Of a DNA stretch of 64,000 nt, positions 22,016 to 33,626 are shown piece by piece. The DNA lies in NCBI GenBank assembly GCA_008704415.1, contig VXIS01000025.1:186001-250000 (forward strand), written 5' to 3'. Made by a program: the position numbers and the translations under genes. Numbering within the stretch: the stretch's first letter is position 1; each line of letters opens with the position of its first letter. The DNA is from Sphaerosporella brunnea. Taxonomy: Eukaryota; Ascomycota; Pezizomycetes; Pezizales; Pyronemataceae. The notes beneath the pieces were generated by a model that saw only the letters and a program-made list of their open reading frames with translations, had not been told where the DNA came from and did not search any database.

Positions 22016-24584
22016 AGTCGGAAGGTTTTTGGAATGCAGGATTTGGAATGCTTCGAATTTGGAATCCAGGCAACCGGAAAAAGGTATTTGATATAAGTCT
22101 CCTTTGTGGAATCCGCTTCACGGTGTGATCTGGCCCTCGGAAACATGGCTGGCTGGCCATATTTATCTCGGCCGCGCTCCGCGTGATGCAATACCATTCT
22201 CCGGGGACCCGAGCCTGAGTTGTGAGTTTTGTTTGCCTCCCATGGTTGTGCCTCCGGGGAGACAACTTCGCTCTGTAATGTTCATCTGCGATTACTTCTC
22301 CCCGGGATATCTGGGGCTGGTATGACTGCGCGGGTTGGACTCCGAGGATGTGGTTGGCTGGCCTTTTCTTTCTCCGGGGGTAAAAGCGGTGTTGGACGTA
22401 AGCCACCACAGTGCGGGCGCCCCCAGGGCCCGTGTCGTCACAGTGAATGAGTTCGCATGGGAGCCGTGGACCCTGAGTGGCCATTGTGGGATGAAAGGTT
22501 ATGCAGCTTTGATTCAACATTCACAAATTAGACCATCCGGATATATTAACTGAGCCCGAAATAGAAGCCAGGCAAACTCCGCTATGGTCTGGTTGAGCAA
22601 GCCATAACATCGTTTTGACGCCTTCAAAGGGTCAAAGGTAGTCGCCGCCTCCGCTGGCAGCCGGAGACACCCTATTGTCACCTGCGTCATGTTCAGCATC
22701 ATAGCGTACATCATAGCCCACGGATGATCTACGGATTATCCATGTGGCGATGAAGCTCGGGCCACCGTCCGTCGTCTGCAGTGACCACGGGCCAAGCGAG
22801 TTTGCTCAGCCCTATGATAAGCACGCGGATGAGGAGATCAAGCCAAACTCGAAAGGGCTGTTGCAACCAGCATTCTAGATGAGAAGCGTGGATCTCATCA
22901 TTCTATGCGCTCAACTTTTTTTGGGATAGCATTCGTCGAGAGCAAAAGGCGAGTGAGCGATATGAGGCCATATAGCTCCCTGGATAGAGTATGGTCGCAG
23001 ACCTCCAGTTGGGCCCTTTCTGGGATGACGGCAAGTTCTAGGTTATTAGCATCCCGCTCATCTGGTACGGCAGCTAATTGCAGATCCGCGGCACCTCTCT
23101 CTCGGTAATCGGCGGAATCACACATACACACATACCTGGTTTTCCCACGATGTTGCACAGACACATCTTATCTACTGGCCGGGGTTGGATACCGCTCCCC
23201 GCCGCAGCGGCGGAGAGCCAATTGTTTTAGCTTGGCAGACGCAGCGCCCCGTTTTTGCGATTGCAGTTCTCTCCCTGTTCCTCCGAACAGTCGGGATGGC
23301 AGTAAAACCTGGGAAGTTTCGTCGAACACTTTTCTGTTCTCCAAATGCCGCCGTCACCCTCCAGGAATCCGAAACATTTGCTTTTTTTTTTTTCAGCGAG
23401 AAAACCCCGACTATTCAAACCAATGCACGACGACGATCCAGGAATCGGGAAAACCGAAGCTCGAAGGGAAAGGCTTAAAATAGCCCCCCATCGGCCGGCG
23501 GGTGTCCCTGCATTAGACGCGCCGAAACCTTCTCTAGCGACGGGTGGGGTGCATGCCGAACGGTTGCGTTCTAGAACATCGGACTGTGACGTTGCGGTGT
23601 GGACGTTGGGCTTTGGAGTGAACTCGAGCGATCCGGCATTCGAGATTCCCTCCCCGCGCCGATGCTTCAGCATTTCAGCATTTCAGCATTTTGCTGGTTT
23701 GCGCTGATCGAAACGGCAAGGCGTTCCGTTGCATGGCATTTGCACAGGACTCGCCTCAAACTGCCCTTCACTCTCGCCGGAACGTCACGATCCGGCGCTG
23801 CGCAGCAGAGCGGTGGTCGTGTAGCTGGGCTGCTGGGCCACTCGCGCGATGCGACGGGAACATGACGAATAGGCCGGACCCGCCCCGTGACGCCCGAATC
23901 GAAGGGGTAATGGGAATTCCAGTCGCTTCAGAAGGGGCAGGAGAAACGCCGCCAGCCAGCACGCATGACGAGCAATCCGGGGAACCGGATGAGCCGAAGC
24001 AGCAGTACCTGGCAGATCTGCAGGCTGTGCGGTAAATTGGGTTGGTTTCTATTCGGCGCATCGTCTGGGGTCGGCAGCTGGGTGGATATGCCGCTTGCGG
24101 GCGACGGATATCAACGGTGCTGCAAGATGCACCATAGGCGCTGTCGATGCAGAGCATCTAGACTCACACAGCTCAGTGTCTCTGAGATGGCTAGCTTTGC
24201 GACTTTTTTTTTTTCTTACACACCACGAGCTGGGACCGGAAGCCAGCTTTACAGGCTCGAGCTCGCTCTTGCCTCAAAAGCCTCAAACGCTGTGCCGCAC
24301 TCGCTTTCCGACTCCGAAGCGGCCCACGCTAGATAAGGTCCTCAAATTTGTCGCGACTCCCACCACCCACCACAGCGAGTGCTGCCACTGCCCCCCCCCC
24401 CCCATACCATTCCCGCTGCGTCTTCACCTCCCTCCCTCCCGCAGACTGTCCAGCATCCCTCTAGATCTCTCCTGCCCCCCCCACCCCACTCTCACCCCCC
24501 ACCCCCCCCCCCCCAACACGAGGATTGTGTATCGGTTTGAAGTGCTTTGCCACACGATAAGCTATTTCTCCGAGACACACAACC
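22016..24584. other. Long intergenic region, no firm gene
   Basis: Contains a 3x cagcattt repeat at 23667-23690, a T run near 23380, and long C runs at 24390-24515 just upstream of the asparaginase gene. A short plus-strand frame starting ATG at 23862 and ending in a possible donor (cg|gtaaat) at 24032 could be a small first exon, but no second exon is convincing. A 213-codon minus frame (21879-22520) overlaps the TmpA first exon and has no domain. Confidence 0.45.
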
Positions 24585-26733
24585 ATGTCACCACCTGCCG
24601 AATTCTACAATGGCTTCCACAGCAACATCACGACGGCGACCCCGTCGCCAACAGCTTCGCAATACAATTTGGCCCTCCAGGATGACTCGGTGGCCGTAGA
24701 TGGATTCCCCGAGAGTCGGGTTTTGATCATCATGACTGGTTGGTAGACTGCGCTGATTTCACACGCAGCTGCTGATGCCGGCTAGGAGGAACAATCTGCA
24801 TGCGGAGGAGCGAGAATGGCTATGTTCCTGTGCGTGGTGGTGGTCCAGGAAAGATTGGTTGCGACCCGGTATGCTGACGTCTTTCAGGCGAAAGGCTTTA
24901 TGGACGCCTGCCTCAAGCCCCGGCCTTCTTTCAACGACAGCTCTCCGATGAAGCAAGTCCCTGTCATCCAAGAGGATGGGAGTGTCTTCATGACCAACAC
25001 TTTGAGTATGCGGTACATTGTATTGCTTGTTTGCTCGGATAGCTGACATGTCAGGGACGCCGCCTTCCAAGCACTCGAGACGCATCCGCTATGCAAACCT
25101 GGAGTTCAATCCCCTGCTTGATAGTTCCAGCATCAATGCGAAGGGTTGGGCGAAAATCGCGAAAGCCATTGAGCGTATTTGCTGTGCTATTCCGACCTTG
25201 CCTTGCTTGAGCTGATTGAGCTTTAGGAAACTATCAGCTGTTTGATTCCTTCGTAATCCTGCACGGAACGGACAGTCTCGCATACACGAGTTCGGCGCTG
25301 AGCTTCATGATTAATAATCTTGGAAAGCCTGTGATCTTGACTGGTTCTCAAGCGCCCATGACCGAACTTCACAGCGATGCCACCGACAACCTCCTCGGCA
25401 GTCTAATCATTGCTGGTCACTACATGATACCCGAAGTGTGCCTGTTCTTCAACCACAAGCTCTTCCGTGGCAACCGAGCGACGAAGAGCAACGCGCATGA
25501 CTTTGCTGCCTTCACATCCCCAAATCACCCGCCATTGGCGAAGGTTGGTATATCAACCAGTGTGAATTGGCCTGTTGTTCAACGGCCATCTCGGATATCT
25601 CCTTTCAGTATCCAGATCGATTTGAACACAAGTCATGTCGCCTGTTTGCGGATTTTTCCCGGTATCCTACCGCAGATGGTGCGGGGTGTGCTTCAGCTTC
25701 CTGGGCTTAAGGGTTTGATTCTGGAAACCTTTGGATCTGGTAATGCACCTGAAGATGGGGAGCTCATTGATGTTCTGAGGGAGGGTATCCAGCAAGGAAT
25801 TGTGATTGTCAACGTTACGCAGTGTGAGTGCATTTGCAAGTATTTTGAGAGCAGACAGACTTAACAATGAATATAGGTCAGGTTGGAACTGTCAGTCCTC
25901 TTTACGCCACTGCCACGGCGCTTGCCAAAGCCGGCATTGTTTTTGGTCTAGACATGACCACTGAAGGTAAGCAAGCCCTTACATTCATTCCATCACGATA
26001 TATATCGATGTACTAACACCTACAAGCCGCTCTCACGAAGCTCTCATGCCTTTTGGCGAACCCAAACCTTTCCGTGTCCGAGATCAGGCGCTTGATGTCT
26101 AAGTCGCTCAAAGGCGAGCTGACAGAAGACTCCGAAATGCATTTTTCCCATCCCTTCTCGGACTTGCCGCCGGTACTCTCGGCACTCAGCGCGTTGGGCT
26201 ACGCAATTCAGGATCAGAACCTTCAAGATATTCACATCATTTTGAAGGAGTCGAATCAGTTCTTGCTCAACCAGTTTGACTACTCTGGAAATACTCCTTT
26301 GGTGAGTGAAGACGGATAGACATTTCCTACATTCTTGATTCCGTTCAATTCCATCCCTACTTTCCTTATGCTATCCCTCACCTCCATGACTGTTTCACCC
26401 CGCCCCGATTTCCCTCCTATTTCCTACTCATATCGACCCGTGTGACGGTGACATACTAACATTCTTCAGCACCTTGCTGCCATCTCTCCCAACCTCGAGA
26501 TCCTCCGCGACTTCCTCAGCCAAGGAGCTTCCGTGCACCTTAGGAACCGAGACGGCCGCACTCCCCTCTTCCTTGCCGCCGACTCCGGAAGACTAGACAA
26601 CGTGGTGCTGCTCGCGGAATCAGGCGCCCATCTCCACGCGGAGGAGAAGGAAATGGCCGCCGTCCTCAAGAAGCGCGCGGCCGAGGCGGGCGATAAGTTT
26701 AAGCAGGAGGCTTGGAGGATCGCGGGTGCTTAG
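24585..26733 (+). CDS. L-asparaginase / lysophospholipase with C-terminal ankyrin repeats
   Basis: Eight exons (24585-24738, 24786-24829, 24888-25005, 25055-25174, 25227-25823, 25877-25976, 26037-26301, 26470-26733) give 553 residues. The asparaginase fold carries motif I MTGGTIC (nucleophile Thr), PRPSFND, YANLEFNPLLDSSSI, motif II HGTDSLAYTSSALSF with Thr-Asp, and LTGSQAP; NVTQC...G.V..LYATATAL begins the C-terminal domain. The last about 110 residues form ankyrin repeats (GNTPLHLAAISPNLEILRDF; DGRTPLFLAADSGRLDNVVL). The same arrangement is found in the mammalian 60-kDa lysophospholipase/asparaginase. It should hydrolyse L-asparagine to aspartate and ammonia, and lysophospholipid hydrolysis is possible. 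It has no signal peptide and is presumably cytosolic. Six introns are 47-60 nt; the last is 168 nt. Start ATG 24585 is preceded by caacc. Confidence 0.93.
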
Positions 26734-26859
26734 GAGAGGCGTGGGAAGTAATGGGAACAAGGATACCGGCATGTTTGGTTAGCGTTGCTTTTTGTTCTTT
26801 GTCTATGTTTTGTTTTTCATGAAGATAGAATTAATAGATGGATGGATATCTGGCGTCTA

Positions 26860-27518
26860 CTATAAGACTGCCGTCTGCAACCCCCATTCAATTCCACCAA
26901 TGATATCAAGCCTCTGCGGTAACCCTCCCCCCCAACAACTAACTACATGCACCATCTCCACGCCCTCCACACTCTCTCTAAACATCCTCCTAGCCCCCTG
27001 TCTAACCTCTGGGTCCAACCCCGCCTTCCACTCCTCATGCGCAACCTTACTGTCCCACCCGATCGTAAACCGATATTCGACCGTCTAACCCCTGGCCATG
27101 GTAACTCCAGCGCCGCCGCCCGCAGCCTCGAGAGCTGCGACTTCCAAGCACAGCGATCAGTAGCGGGCGTAAAGCGTACAGTAAGGAGCTCCAGCACGGG
27201 TGCGGAAGGCGGCGGCGGCGGCGTGAACGGCGCATGCACCAAGCTCGAGACGACAGCGAAGGCGGAGATCTGTGTGGTGAATGGCTCATAGAAAGTGCTT
27301 TTTGAGAGCGCTTCGTGCGCGCCGAGGCTTTCATATGGCAGCAGCGGTGGAGCCTCGGTTTGGAACCCCTCAGGTTGCGGCCTGGAGCCTGCCCCCCCCC
27401 CCCCCCGGGGGCGCGTTTTGAAGGCGCACAGTTGTTGCTGCAGTGTCTGGACTCTTTTGGAGAGCGGATATTTGCAGGTGTTGGCTTCACACTGGCTGAA
27501 ACTGCGATTGTATATCAA
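26860..27518 (-). pseudogene. Broken ABM-like (dimeric alpha/beta barrel) protein gene
   Basis: Read on the minus strand, an N-terminal half (FTTQISAFAVVSSLVHAP, then TVRFTPATDRCAWKSQL) is followed in another frame by TVEYRFTIGWDSKVAHEEWK, ending near 26860. The hallmark 'i.W.s..aHe.w' ending fits antibiotic-biosynthesis-monooxygenase-like stress proteins. The two halves need a frame change around 27130 and there is an in-frame TAG just before TVEYR. It may be a pseudogene, contain an unrecognised intron, or include an assembly error. The family call is tentative. Confidence 0.33.
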
Positions 27519-27667
27519 GGGATAACTATATAGTTATGTCCGCTGAGGTATATATTGAATTGACCACGAGATGCATGAAGCTGAAGCTATATCTAATATA
27601 TCCCGGTGAAATGACGTAACACACCTCACTCACACACACACACATGACGAGAACTCCGAATCCTCCA

Positions 27668-29188
27668 TCACTGCAAACCCTGAACCAGCCGAACCCCGCC
27701 AAACCCGACAGCACTCAACTCATCGAGCACAAACTTCAACGCCCTGCGCAGCGTCTTTTTTCCACTTCCGCACGCCGCACTTTCCAGATGCTGCAGCAGG
27801 CTACTCAACGATGCGAATTGCTTCTCCGGGTTCCCGCCTCCGAGGATCGTCGGGCAGTGGTAGATCTTGGCGTCGTGCACCGTGCTGCGAAAGTGCTGTG
27901 TGAGCGCGAGCGCGTTTATGAAGGGGCCGCGGGAGGGCGGGCAGCGTGGGCAGTATAGCGCCCCGCGCGCCAGAGGGGCTAGCTCGTTGCTGGTGACATC
28001 CGTCGGCGTTGGGAAACCCATCGATGAGGTCGGAGTGAAGCAGACTCCGCCCGTGGAGTCGCCGTCGACGCTTCCGTCGGCTTCCTCGTCGATAAAACCG
28101 CCGCCCGAAGGGAGACCGGAACCGATAATTACGCCGGCGGTGTCGGCCGCCATTACCGTCATGACTACCATCTCTTTGCTTGCCCCGCCAGGACAGCTGC
28201 CGGATTCTAAGTGCATGGTCAATGCCGATAGCGAGGCGAATCCGGTGCGTGGACAGGATGGACAGGACAGCGGTTCTGCTACCAGCGACTTGTGAACGGA
28301 GGACTCCATGTGCTGGTGCATCGCCTCGCTAGACACGAATGTACGATCGCACGATTTGCACTGGGGCGGCTCCTCTACTTGGAGAACGCTCGCACACACA
28401 TGCTCCGCCAATGCCCGGCCGTTTGAAAATTCTACGTCGCAGGCCAGGCAAAGGAATTCGTCAACATGATTGGGAGAGTCCGCCAGATGTGCTTCTAGTG
28501 CCTGCTCGTGGATGAAATACCGTTTGCACGGATCGCAATATGCGTGCTCGGCTTCGCAGTGCGCCTTGACAGAGCGTGAGCCTAAGAAATACATATGGCA
28601 GGACCTGATGGGACATTTTTCCACTGTCAAGTGAACTGAGGCGGTGGAGAGGTGCGCTTCCAGCGCGGATTCCGAGACGAAGTAGCGGTTACACGGTTCG
28701 CACCACTCATGCTCGGCTCTGTTGTGCTGGTTTAATTCATTCTCGCTGCTGAACTTGGCTGTGCAGCTACCGAATTGACATCTTTTGACGTGAGCGGAAT
28801 GGTTTTCTCGGTGATTTTTCAGCGCCGAGGCGTCGACGAAGTACTTGTTGCATTCGGGGCAGTGAGAGTGAGCCAAAATGCGGTGGTTGAAAAGCTGATC
28901 TGTGCCTCGAGGGAACTTTTCGAAGCAAGATCGGAAGCCACAGTATTCGATATGTATGGAGTTGGTCGAGAGGTGGGCCTGCAGGGCGGCGGTGGATACA
29001 AAGACACGCTCGCAGGGCTCGCAGGCTGGGTGAGCTTCGTCTTGGTGAGCGATCAGCTCTGCAGTTGTGGAGAACAAGACCGCGCAATATTGGCAATACA
29101 CGTGATTTAGGGCGATAGTGTGTTGATTGAGTGCGGCGACAGAGTAGAAGCGGCGGTTACTGGTGCAAACGCGGCAGGTGAAAGGCAT
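27668..29188 (-). CDS. Multi-C2H2 zinc-finger protein
   Basis: An unbroken 506-residue frame begins MPFTCRVC. About 12-14 zinc-finger units run through it. Between residues about 60 and 280 two kinds alternate: short-knuckle fingers (CEPCERVFVSTAALQAH....H, CPEC, CEPC, CDPC) and long-knuckle fingers (CGFRSC, CQFGSC, CPIRSC, each CxxxxC). A low-complexity stretch (about 370-425) separates a last group (CPRCPPSRGPF...). Several fingers have five-residue His spacing (H-x5-H) as in dsRNA-binding JAZ/ZFR-type fingers, so the protein could bind RNA as well as DNA; this is inference. No nuclear signal is obvious. The first in-frame ATG that precedes finger 1 is used as start (29186-29188). Confidence 0.85.
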   Translation of the reverse strand: MPFTCRVCTSNRRFYSVAALNQHTIALNHVYCQYCAVLFSTTAELIAHQDEAHPACEPCERVFVSTAALQAHLSTNSIHIEYCGFRSCFEKFPRGTDQLFNHRILAHSHCPECNKYFVDASALKNHRENHSAHVKRCQFGSCTAKFSSENELNQHNRAEHEWCEPCNRYFVSESALEAHLSTASVHLTVEKCPIRSCHMYFLGSRSVKAHCEAEHAYCDPCKRYFIHEQALEAHLADSPNHVDEFLCLACDVEFSNGRALAEHVCASVLQVEEPPQCKSCDRTFVSSEAMHQHMESSVHKSLVAEPLSCPSCPRTGFASLSALTMHLESGSCPGGASKEMVVMTVMAADTAGVIIGSGLPSGGGFIDEEADGSVDGDSTGGVCFTPTSSMGFPTPTDVTSNELAPLARGALYCPRCPPSRGPFINALALTQHFRSTVHDAKIYHCPTILGGGNPEKQFASLSSLLQHLESAACGSGKKTLRRALKFVLDELSAVGFGGVRLVQGLQ

Positions 29189-30528
29189 GGCTGCGGTGAT
29201 GATGATGATGCGTTCTAGACCACTGGACAGAAGGAAAGAGGGAAAGAAATGGAGAGGTACCCCGCAGAGGTTTATAAGTGGTCTGCGATCAACAGAGTTG
29301 CCGGCGTAAACCTTTTGCTCCCTCCAGCTTTCCACAGCCACCCAGCAAACATGCCAGCACTTGCTGCATGGTTCCACGCCGCCTCAAAGAATGTGTTGAG
29401 CACCATGCGATGTTCCGTAATATACCAGGGATTGACGGATTGCGCTCGCGGATTCTGCAGGCGGCGGCGCAATCTCTGCGTGTGTGGGGAGGTTTCTAAA
29501 GGTAGATACTTCCCGTATAGCTAGCTTAGCTAGCTAGCTCTGACAGCTTGAAGCTCCAGAAGCTCTCCGCTCCTGCTCGCAATCACGGGCAAGACGCAAA
29601 TGCACTGCACATTCCAGCACTGTGGAGTTTCCTGCATGAAAGAGGCGCAAGGGGGCGGGGCAGAGCGGTTACGTCGATATCGACAGCGATATCTTCAGCA
29701 GTCGTCTGCTGCCTAGCTCGATCAAGTACCTAAGCGCTTAGTAACCAAATTTAGGTGCACTGCCCATCACTCGGTCGTCGGGATGTTCCGCGCCGAAAGC
29801 AGCTGCACGCGTTCCGTGGCCTTTGCCATCGCCAACGTGCTGTTCCCTTTTTTAATCTGTAGCTGCGAATACCGTGTCATCATCACCTCGTTCTTTCTGC
29901 TTTCTTTCTCCTACTCGAGAGTACCTACTATACCTGCGTCGGCTTTCTATGCTCGAAGGTTGTCTGATGACTTCTCCTCGTGAGTCAAGGTAGCCGGCAA
30001 TCAGTCATTCTTCGAAATAAAAAGGCAAAGGCCAGCCCGCATCTTCGACAGCTACCCCGACAACCACCGAATCCCCCTCCACCACAGCAAGCATGTCTGC
30101 TTAACTTCCGCACCCGCTTTTTCGCTCAGCTCATTACCACTCGACGGTAACGAACGAACAGCCTTTCTACTTGAACGGCAGCTTCGCTTTCAGCTTGCAC
30201 ACCACAATCATCACGCCAATCCATAAACCCATCCATAACAAAAATGTTTCATCTACACTGCGAGACAAACAACCCGACCGCATTGCTACATCTGCTATTA
30301 TTGCTTGCTGCATTGATATCCACACCAAATCCACTTCTACTCCGAGTCTCCGCTTGAACCCGCGGTTTATTGAGAAAGCGCAGAGACGCGGCGGAATTTG
30401 ACCTACGTGCGTGGTGTCTCCTCTTATGGGAATAATCGGTGATGTCTGATTACGCGGTAGAACACAGTGCTGTCAGATTCAATCTATACCACATTTCCTA
30501 GATCAAACTTCGAGGCGCCACCGTAAAC
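29189..30528. other. Divergent intergenic region between the zinc-finger and GTPase genes
   Basis: 1.3 kb with no recognised gene, presumably the shared promoter region. A tagctagctt-type palindromic repeat lies at about 29518-29541. Confidence 0.5.
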
Positions 30529-33251
30529 ATGTCCTCCATCTTTACCTACAATCCTTCCCCGCCGAAGCCAGCCTCTCCATGGGCGCACTCTCCCTCGACC
30601 ACTCCAGCTCCTCCTCCGGATGACCCGGAGCAAGTGATGACCGATGTCCCGGGCCACCTTAAGTCTTCCTCGCGCAGCCGCGCCGGATTGATTGTCCACA
30701 GCGCTGAGCGCGGGGAGGTGATGAATGAGGACGGCGATACAGTGCACGGTTTGGCCGCGGAGCCGCAAATCGGGCCGACTGAATACAAGCTCTCTCTCGT
30801 GCGCGGCGGGAAGAGTGAGGGACGGCTAGAGCAATTGACTACCCAGCTACTATGGCGGCTGCAACAGAGCACTTCGTAGGGAGCCCTCCAACTTGAGCCA
30901 CAAAAATCTGTTCTAATTGTGTCAGATACCATGGAACTAGTCTTGCATCGAAAAGCCCGGAGGCTATCAGCTCCCTGCTGCAGGAGTCCAAGGGTGCGCT
31001 CTACGAGATTGGTATTGCGGATGATGGCACGTTCATTGGGCTTGAAGAAGAGGAGCTGGAGGCATCTCTAGACGTACTACGCTCAATGGCCGAGAAACTG
31101 GGCGCCAGCGTCACAGTCACCCGGAAGGTATTTGTCAAGACCGTCGAACAGCGCGATGTCGACAATGCGAGATCAAAGTTGGCGGAGCACCTGGTTGCAC
31201 GCGCTCGTGGAAAGGCCAAGAACGGACGAGGAAAACATCTGAAGGATGTGCCCGATTCGGCGGATTACGAGATTGATCCGGCCGATGAGGAGAAGTTCCA
31301 TATCCCAAAACTCGGTGCGAAGCTGTGGGTGGCAGAGGCACTCATCAAGCCGTATGATGGGACTAATGGGTCCACGGCAGCCTTCAATGAGAATGGTGGC
31401 GTGCACATTATCGAGGCCAATCCAACCCAGCAACTAAGAATATCCCTCACTGGGCCGACTACCTGTGGAAAGAGTACGCTTCTGGGTACTCTGACTACCG
31501 GAGACTTAGATAACGGCCGTGGTAAAAGCAGACTTTCTCTACTCCGCCACCGACATGAGTTGGTTTCTGGCGTTACATCTTCTGTAGCTTGGGAAATCAT
31601 TGGTTACAAACCAGAAGCTTCCCCCCAGTCAATAGACGAAGCAGATGATTGCGGTTTCTTTGGTACTGGCGAGCCAGAGGAAGAGGCTGAGGAGCCTACA
31701 GCTAGAGTCGTTAATTACGCCACCGGCAATATCTCCTCATGGACCGATATACATTCCGCGGCAGAGGGCGGCAGGATCGTCTTCATGTCGGACTCTGCCG
31801 GACAGCTCAAGTACCGCCGAACAACAGTTCGTTCTCTAGTCGGGTGGGCACCTCACTATGCTGCTCTTCTGATTCCAGCAAATGATACCGAAACCGAGGA
31901 TGGCCCTGCTGGACTCAGCGAGGCCAGCAGAGTCCATATGGAGCTGTGCATTAAACTTGGTCTACCGCTGATAGTAGTCTTCACCAAGATGGATATCGCA
32001 TCTAAACCCGGGCTTAGAGCAGTGCTTATCGGTGTTCTGAGCATACTCAAAGCGAGTGGGAAGAAGCCGCTCATGCTTCAAAACTCGGGAAAGATCAAGG
32101 AGACGTGCATGGCTATCGCGGCCGAACCGGAGGCTGCAGTACCGATCGTCTTCACCAGCTCTGTTAAAGGCGACGGTATAAACCTCGTCCACGACCTCCT
32201 CATGAACCTTCCCATGCCTGCGCTTCCAGTGTCGCCAAGTGCAGTGCACCCGCTTCCTCACACCAGCATTACGGGCGTCGAAAATGGTATCGACGACATT
32301 GAAATCGTGGGCTCTGGTGGCGATATCGAAATCCGCTGTCTCGATTCCGACGCAGAGGACGACTCTGATGACCAGTTGACAACACTATTCCACGTTGAAG
32401 AAGTGTACGGTATGAAGCCGTCAGGTATCGAGGCCAACAGCGGTGGCAGTGTAATCTCCGGCCACGTACGATATGGCAAAGTATCTATCGGCGATAAACT
32501 CACAGTTGGCCCATTCTATGCCGGATCTGACATTGGCCACCGGTCTCGCAGCGCCACTCCTACGCCGACAAACGGGACACCACTGCTTTCTGTTTCCGCC
32601 GCGAGCTATAGAGGCATGCTGAGCCGCTCACCCGAGAGCGGTGACGAAAGCCCCGGGCAACGCTCCCCGCATAGAGAAAGAAACTGCTACGAAGAGGAGG
32701 CAGAGTGGCGGCTCGTTCGCGTAGTATCCGTCCGTCGTTTGCGGCTGCCGGTGACTACACTGTTCGCCGGCGAAGCAGGTACCATCGGCATCGTCCCCAT
32801 TGACGAGGAAAACGAGGACGAAACTCCGCCGCCTGCTCCCACGTCGGGGTCTCAGCCTATTGATATCCGCCGTCCCAAAGCCGTCTCGTTCGAGCTTGAC
32901 CCGCCTGAAGAGTTGAGACTCAAGAAGGGACTCGTGATTGTGAATCGTGGCGGGTGGATGAAAGCGTACACCGGATTCTCGGCTATCACTCGTGATCCGA
33001 ACGCGGCAAGAGGCCTGGTCGTTGGTGCTGATGTGATCATATATGTCGCTTCTGTACGCACGGTCGCACGTATTGTAACTGTAGAACCGGCGGTGAAGGA
33101 CGAGGGGACGAGATTCGTCTGTGAGTTTTTGGGAGTCGAGTGGGTTGAGCTGGGCGCTAAGGTGCTGGTTATGAAGAATCGCCCGATGGGCGGTGGCATG
33201 GAGGTTTTTGTGGGGAAGGTGGAGGGGAGGTTGAGGGTGTTGGGGGGCTGA
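30529..33251 (+). CDS. GTPBP1/GTPBP2-type translational GTPase with altered switch II
   Basis: Exons 30529-30875 and 30926-33251 (50-nt intron) give 890 residues. A divergent N-terminal region is followed by the G domain: G1 GPTTCGKST, the GTPBP1/2-typical region HRHELVSGVTSSVAWEIIGY, G3 DSAGQLKY, G4 FTKMD, G5 TSSVKGDG. Then come two beta-barrel-like domains (FHVEEVYGMKPSG...GGSVISGHV...GDKLTVGP; LFAGEAGTIGIVP; LRLKKGLVIV). These are the features of the GTPBP1/2 branch of EF-Tu-like GTPases, which act on ribosomes or mRNA turnover. In EF-Tu-like factors G3 reads DxxGHx, where His is needed for GTP hydrolysis; here it is DSAGQLKY, with Gln in that place. Upstream and downstream genes are unrelated. 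Confidence 0.87.
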
Positions 33252-33626
33252 GTTGTTCAGTTGAGGATCAAATGTTTTTTGTTTTTATTTTTGTTTTTGC
33301 TTTGTTTTTTAGTTTCATTCGGCCGCTTGCATAAGGTAAAAAATAATAGAATCCTCCTGGCCATTGCGTGCCGTTTTTCCAAGGTTTGGGCTGGCTACAT
33401 ATGGGCACGCATTCACATAACATCACTCGATTCCGAGCAGAGTACGATGTATGTGAATGAGTTGGAGCAACCGAGTTGAAGCGCAATTGCAATTGCCGAA
33501 TATCACGATTGTCGAGAGTGAAAGGCATAGATATTGAACAAAATTTAGTCGCATTCGCATTCGCGTGTGTGCAACCAACCACAGACGCGTTCACCACCAC
33601 TCCTCGCGTCTTCCACGCACATCATC
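33252..33626. other. Intergenic region
   Basis: T-rich tail of the GTPase gene (33272-33315) and presumably the promoter of the next gene. Confidence 0.45.

Noticed and set aside
21879..22520. 213-codon minus-strand frame
   Set aside because: It overlaps the spliced first exon of the TmpA-like gene in another frame and shows no family features.
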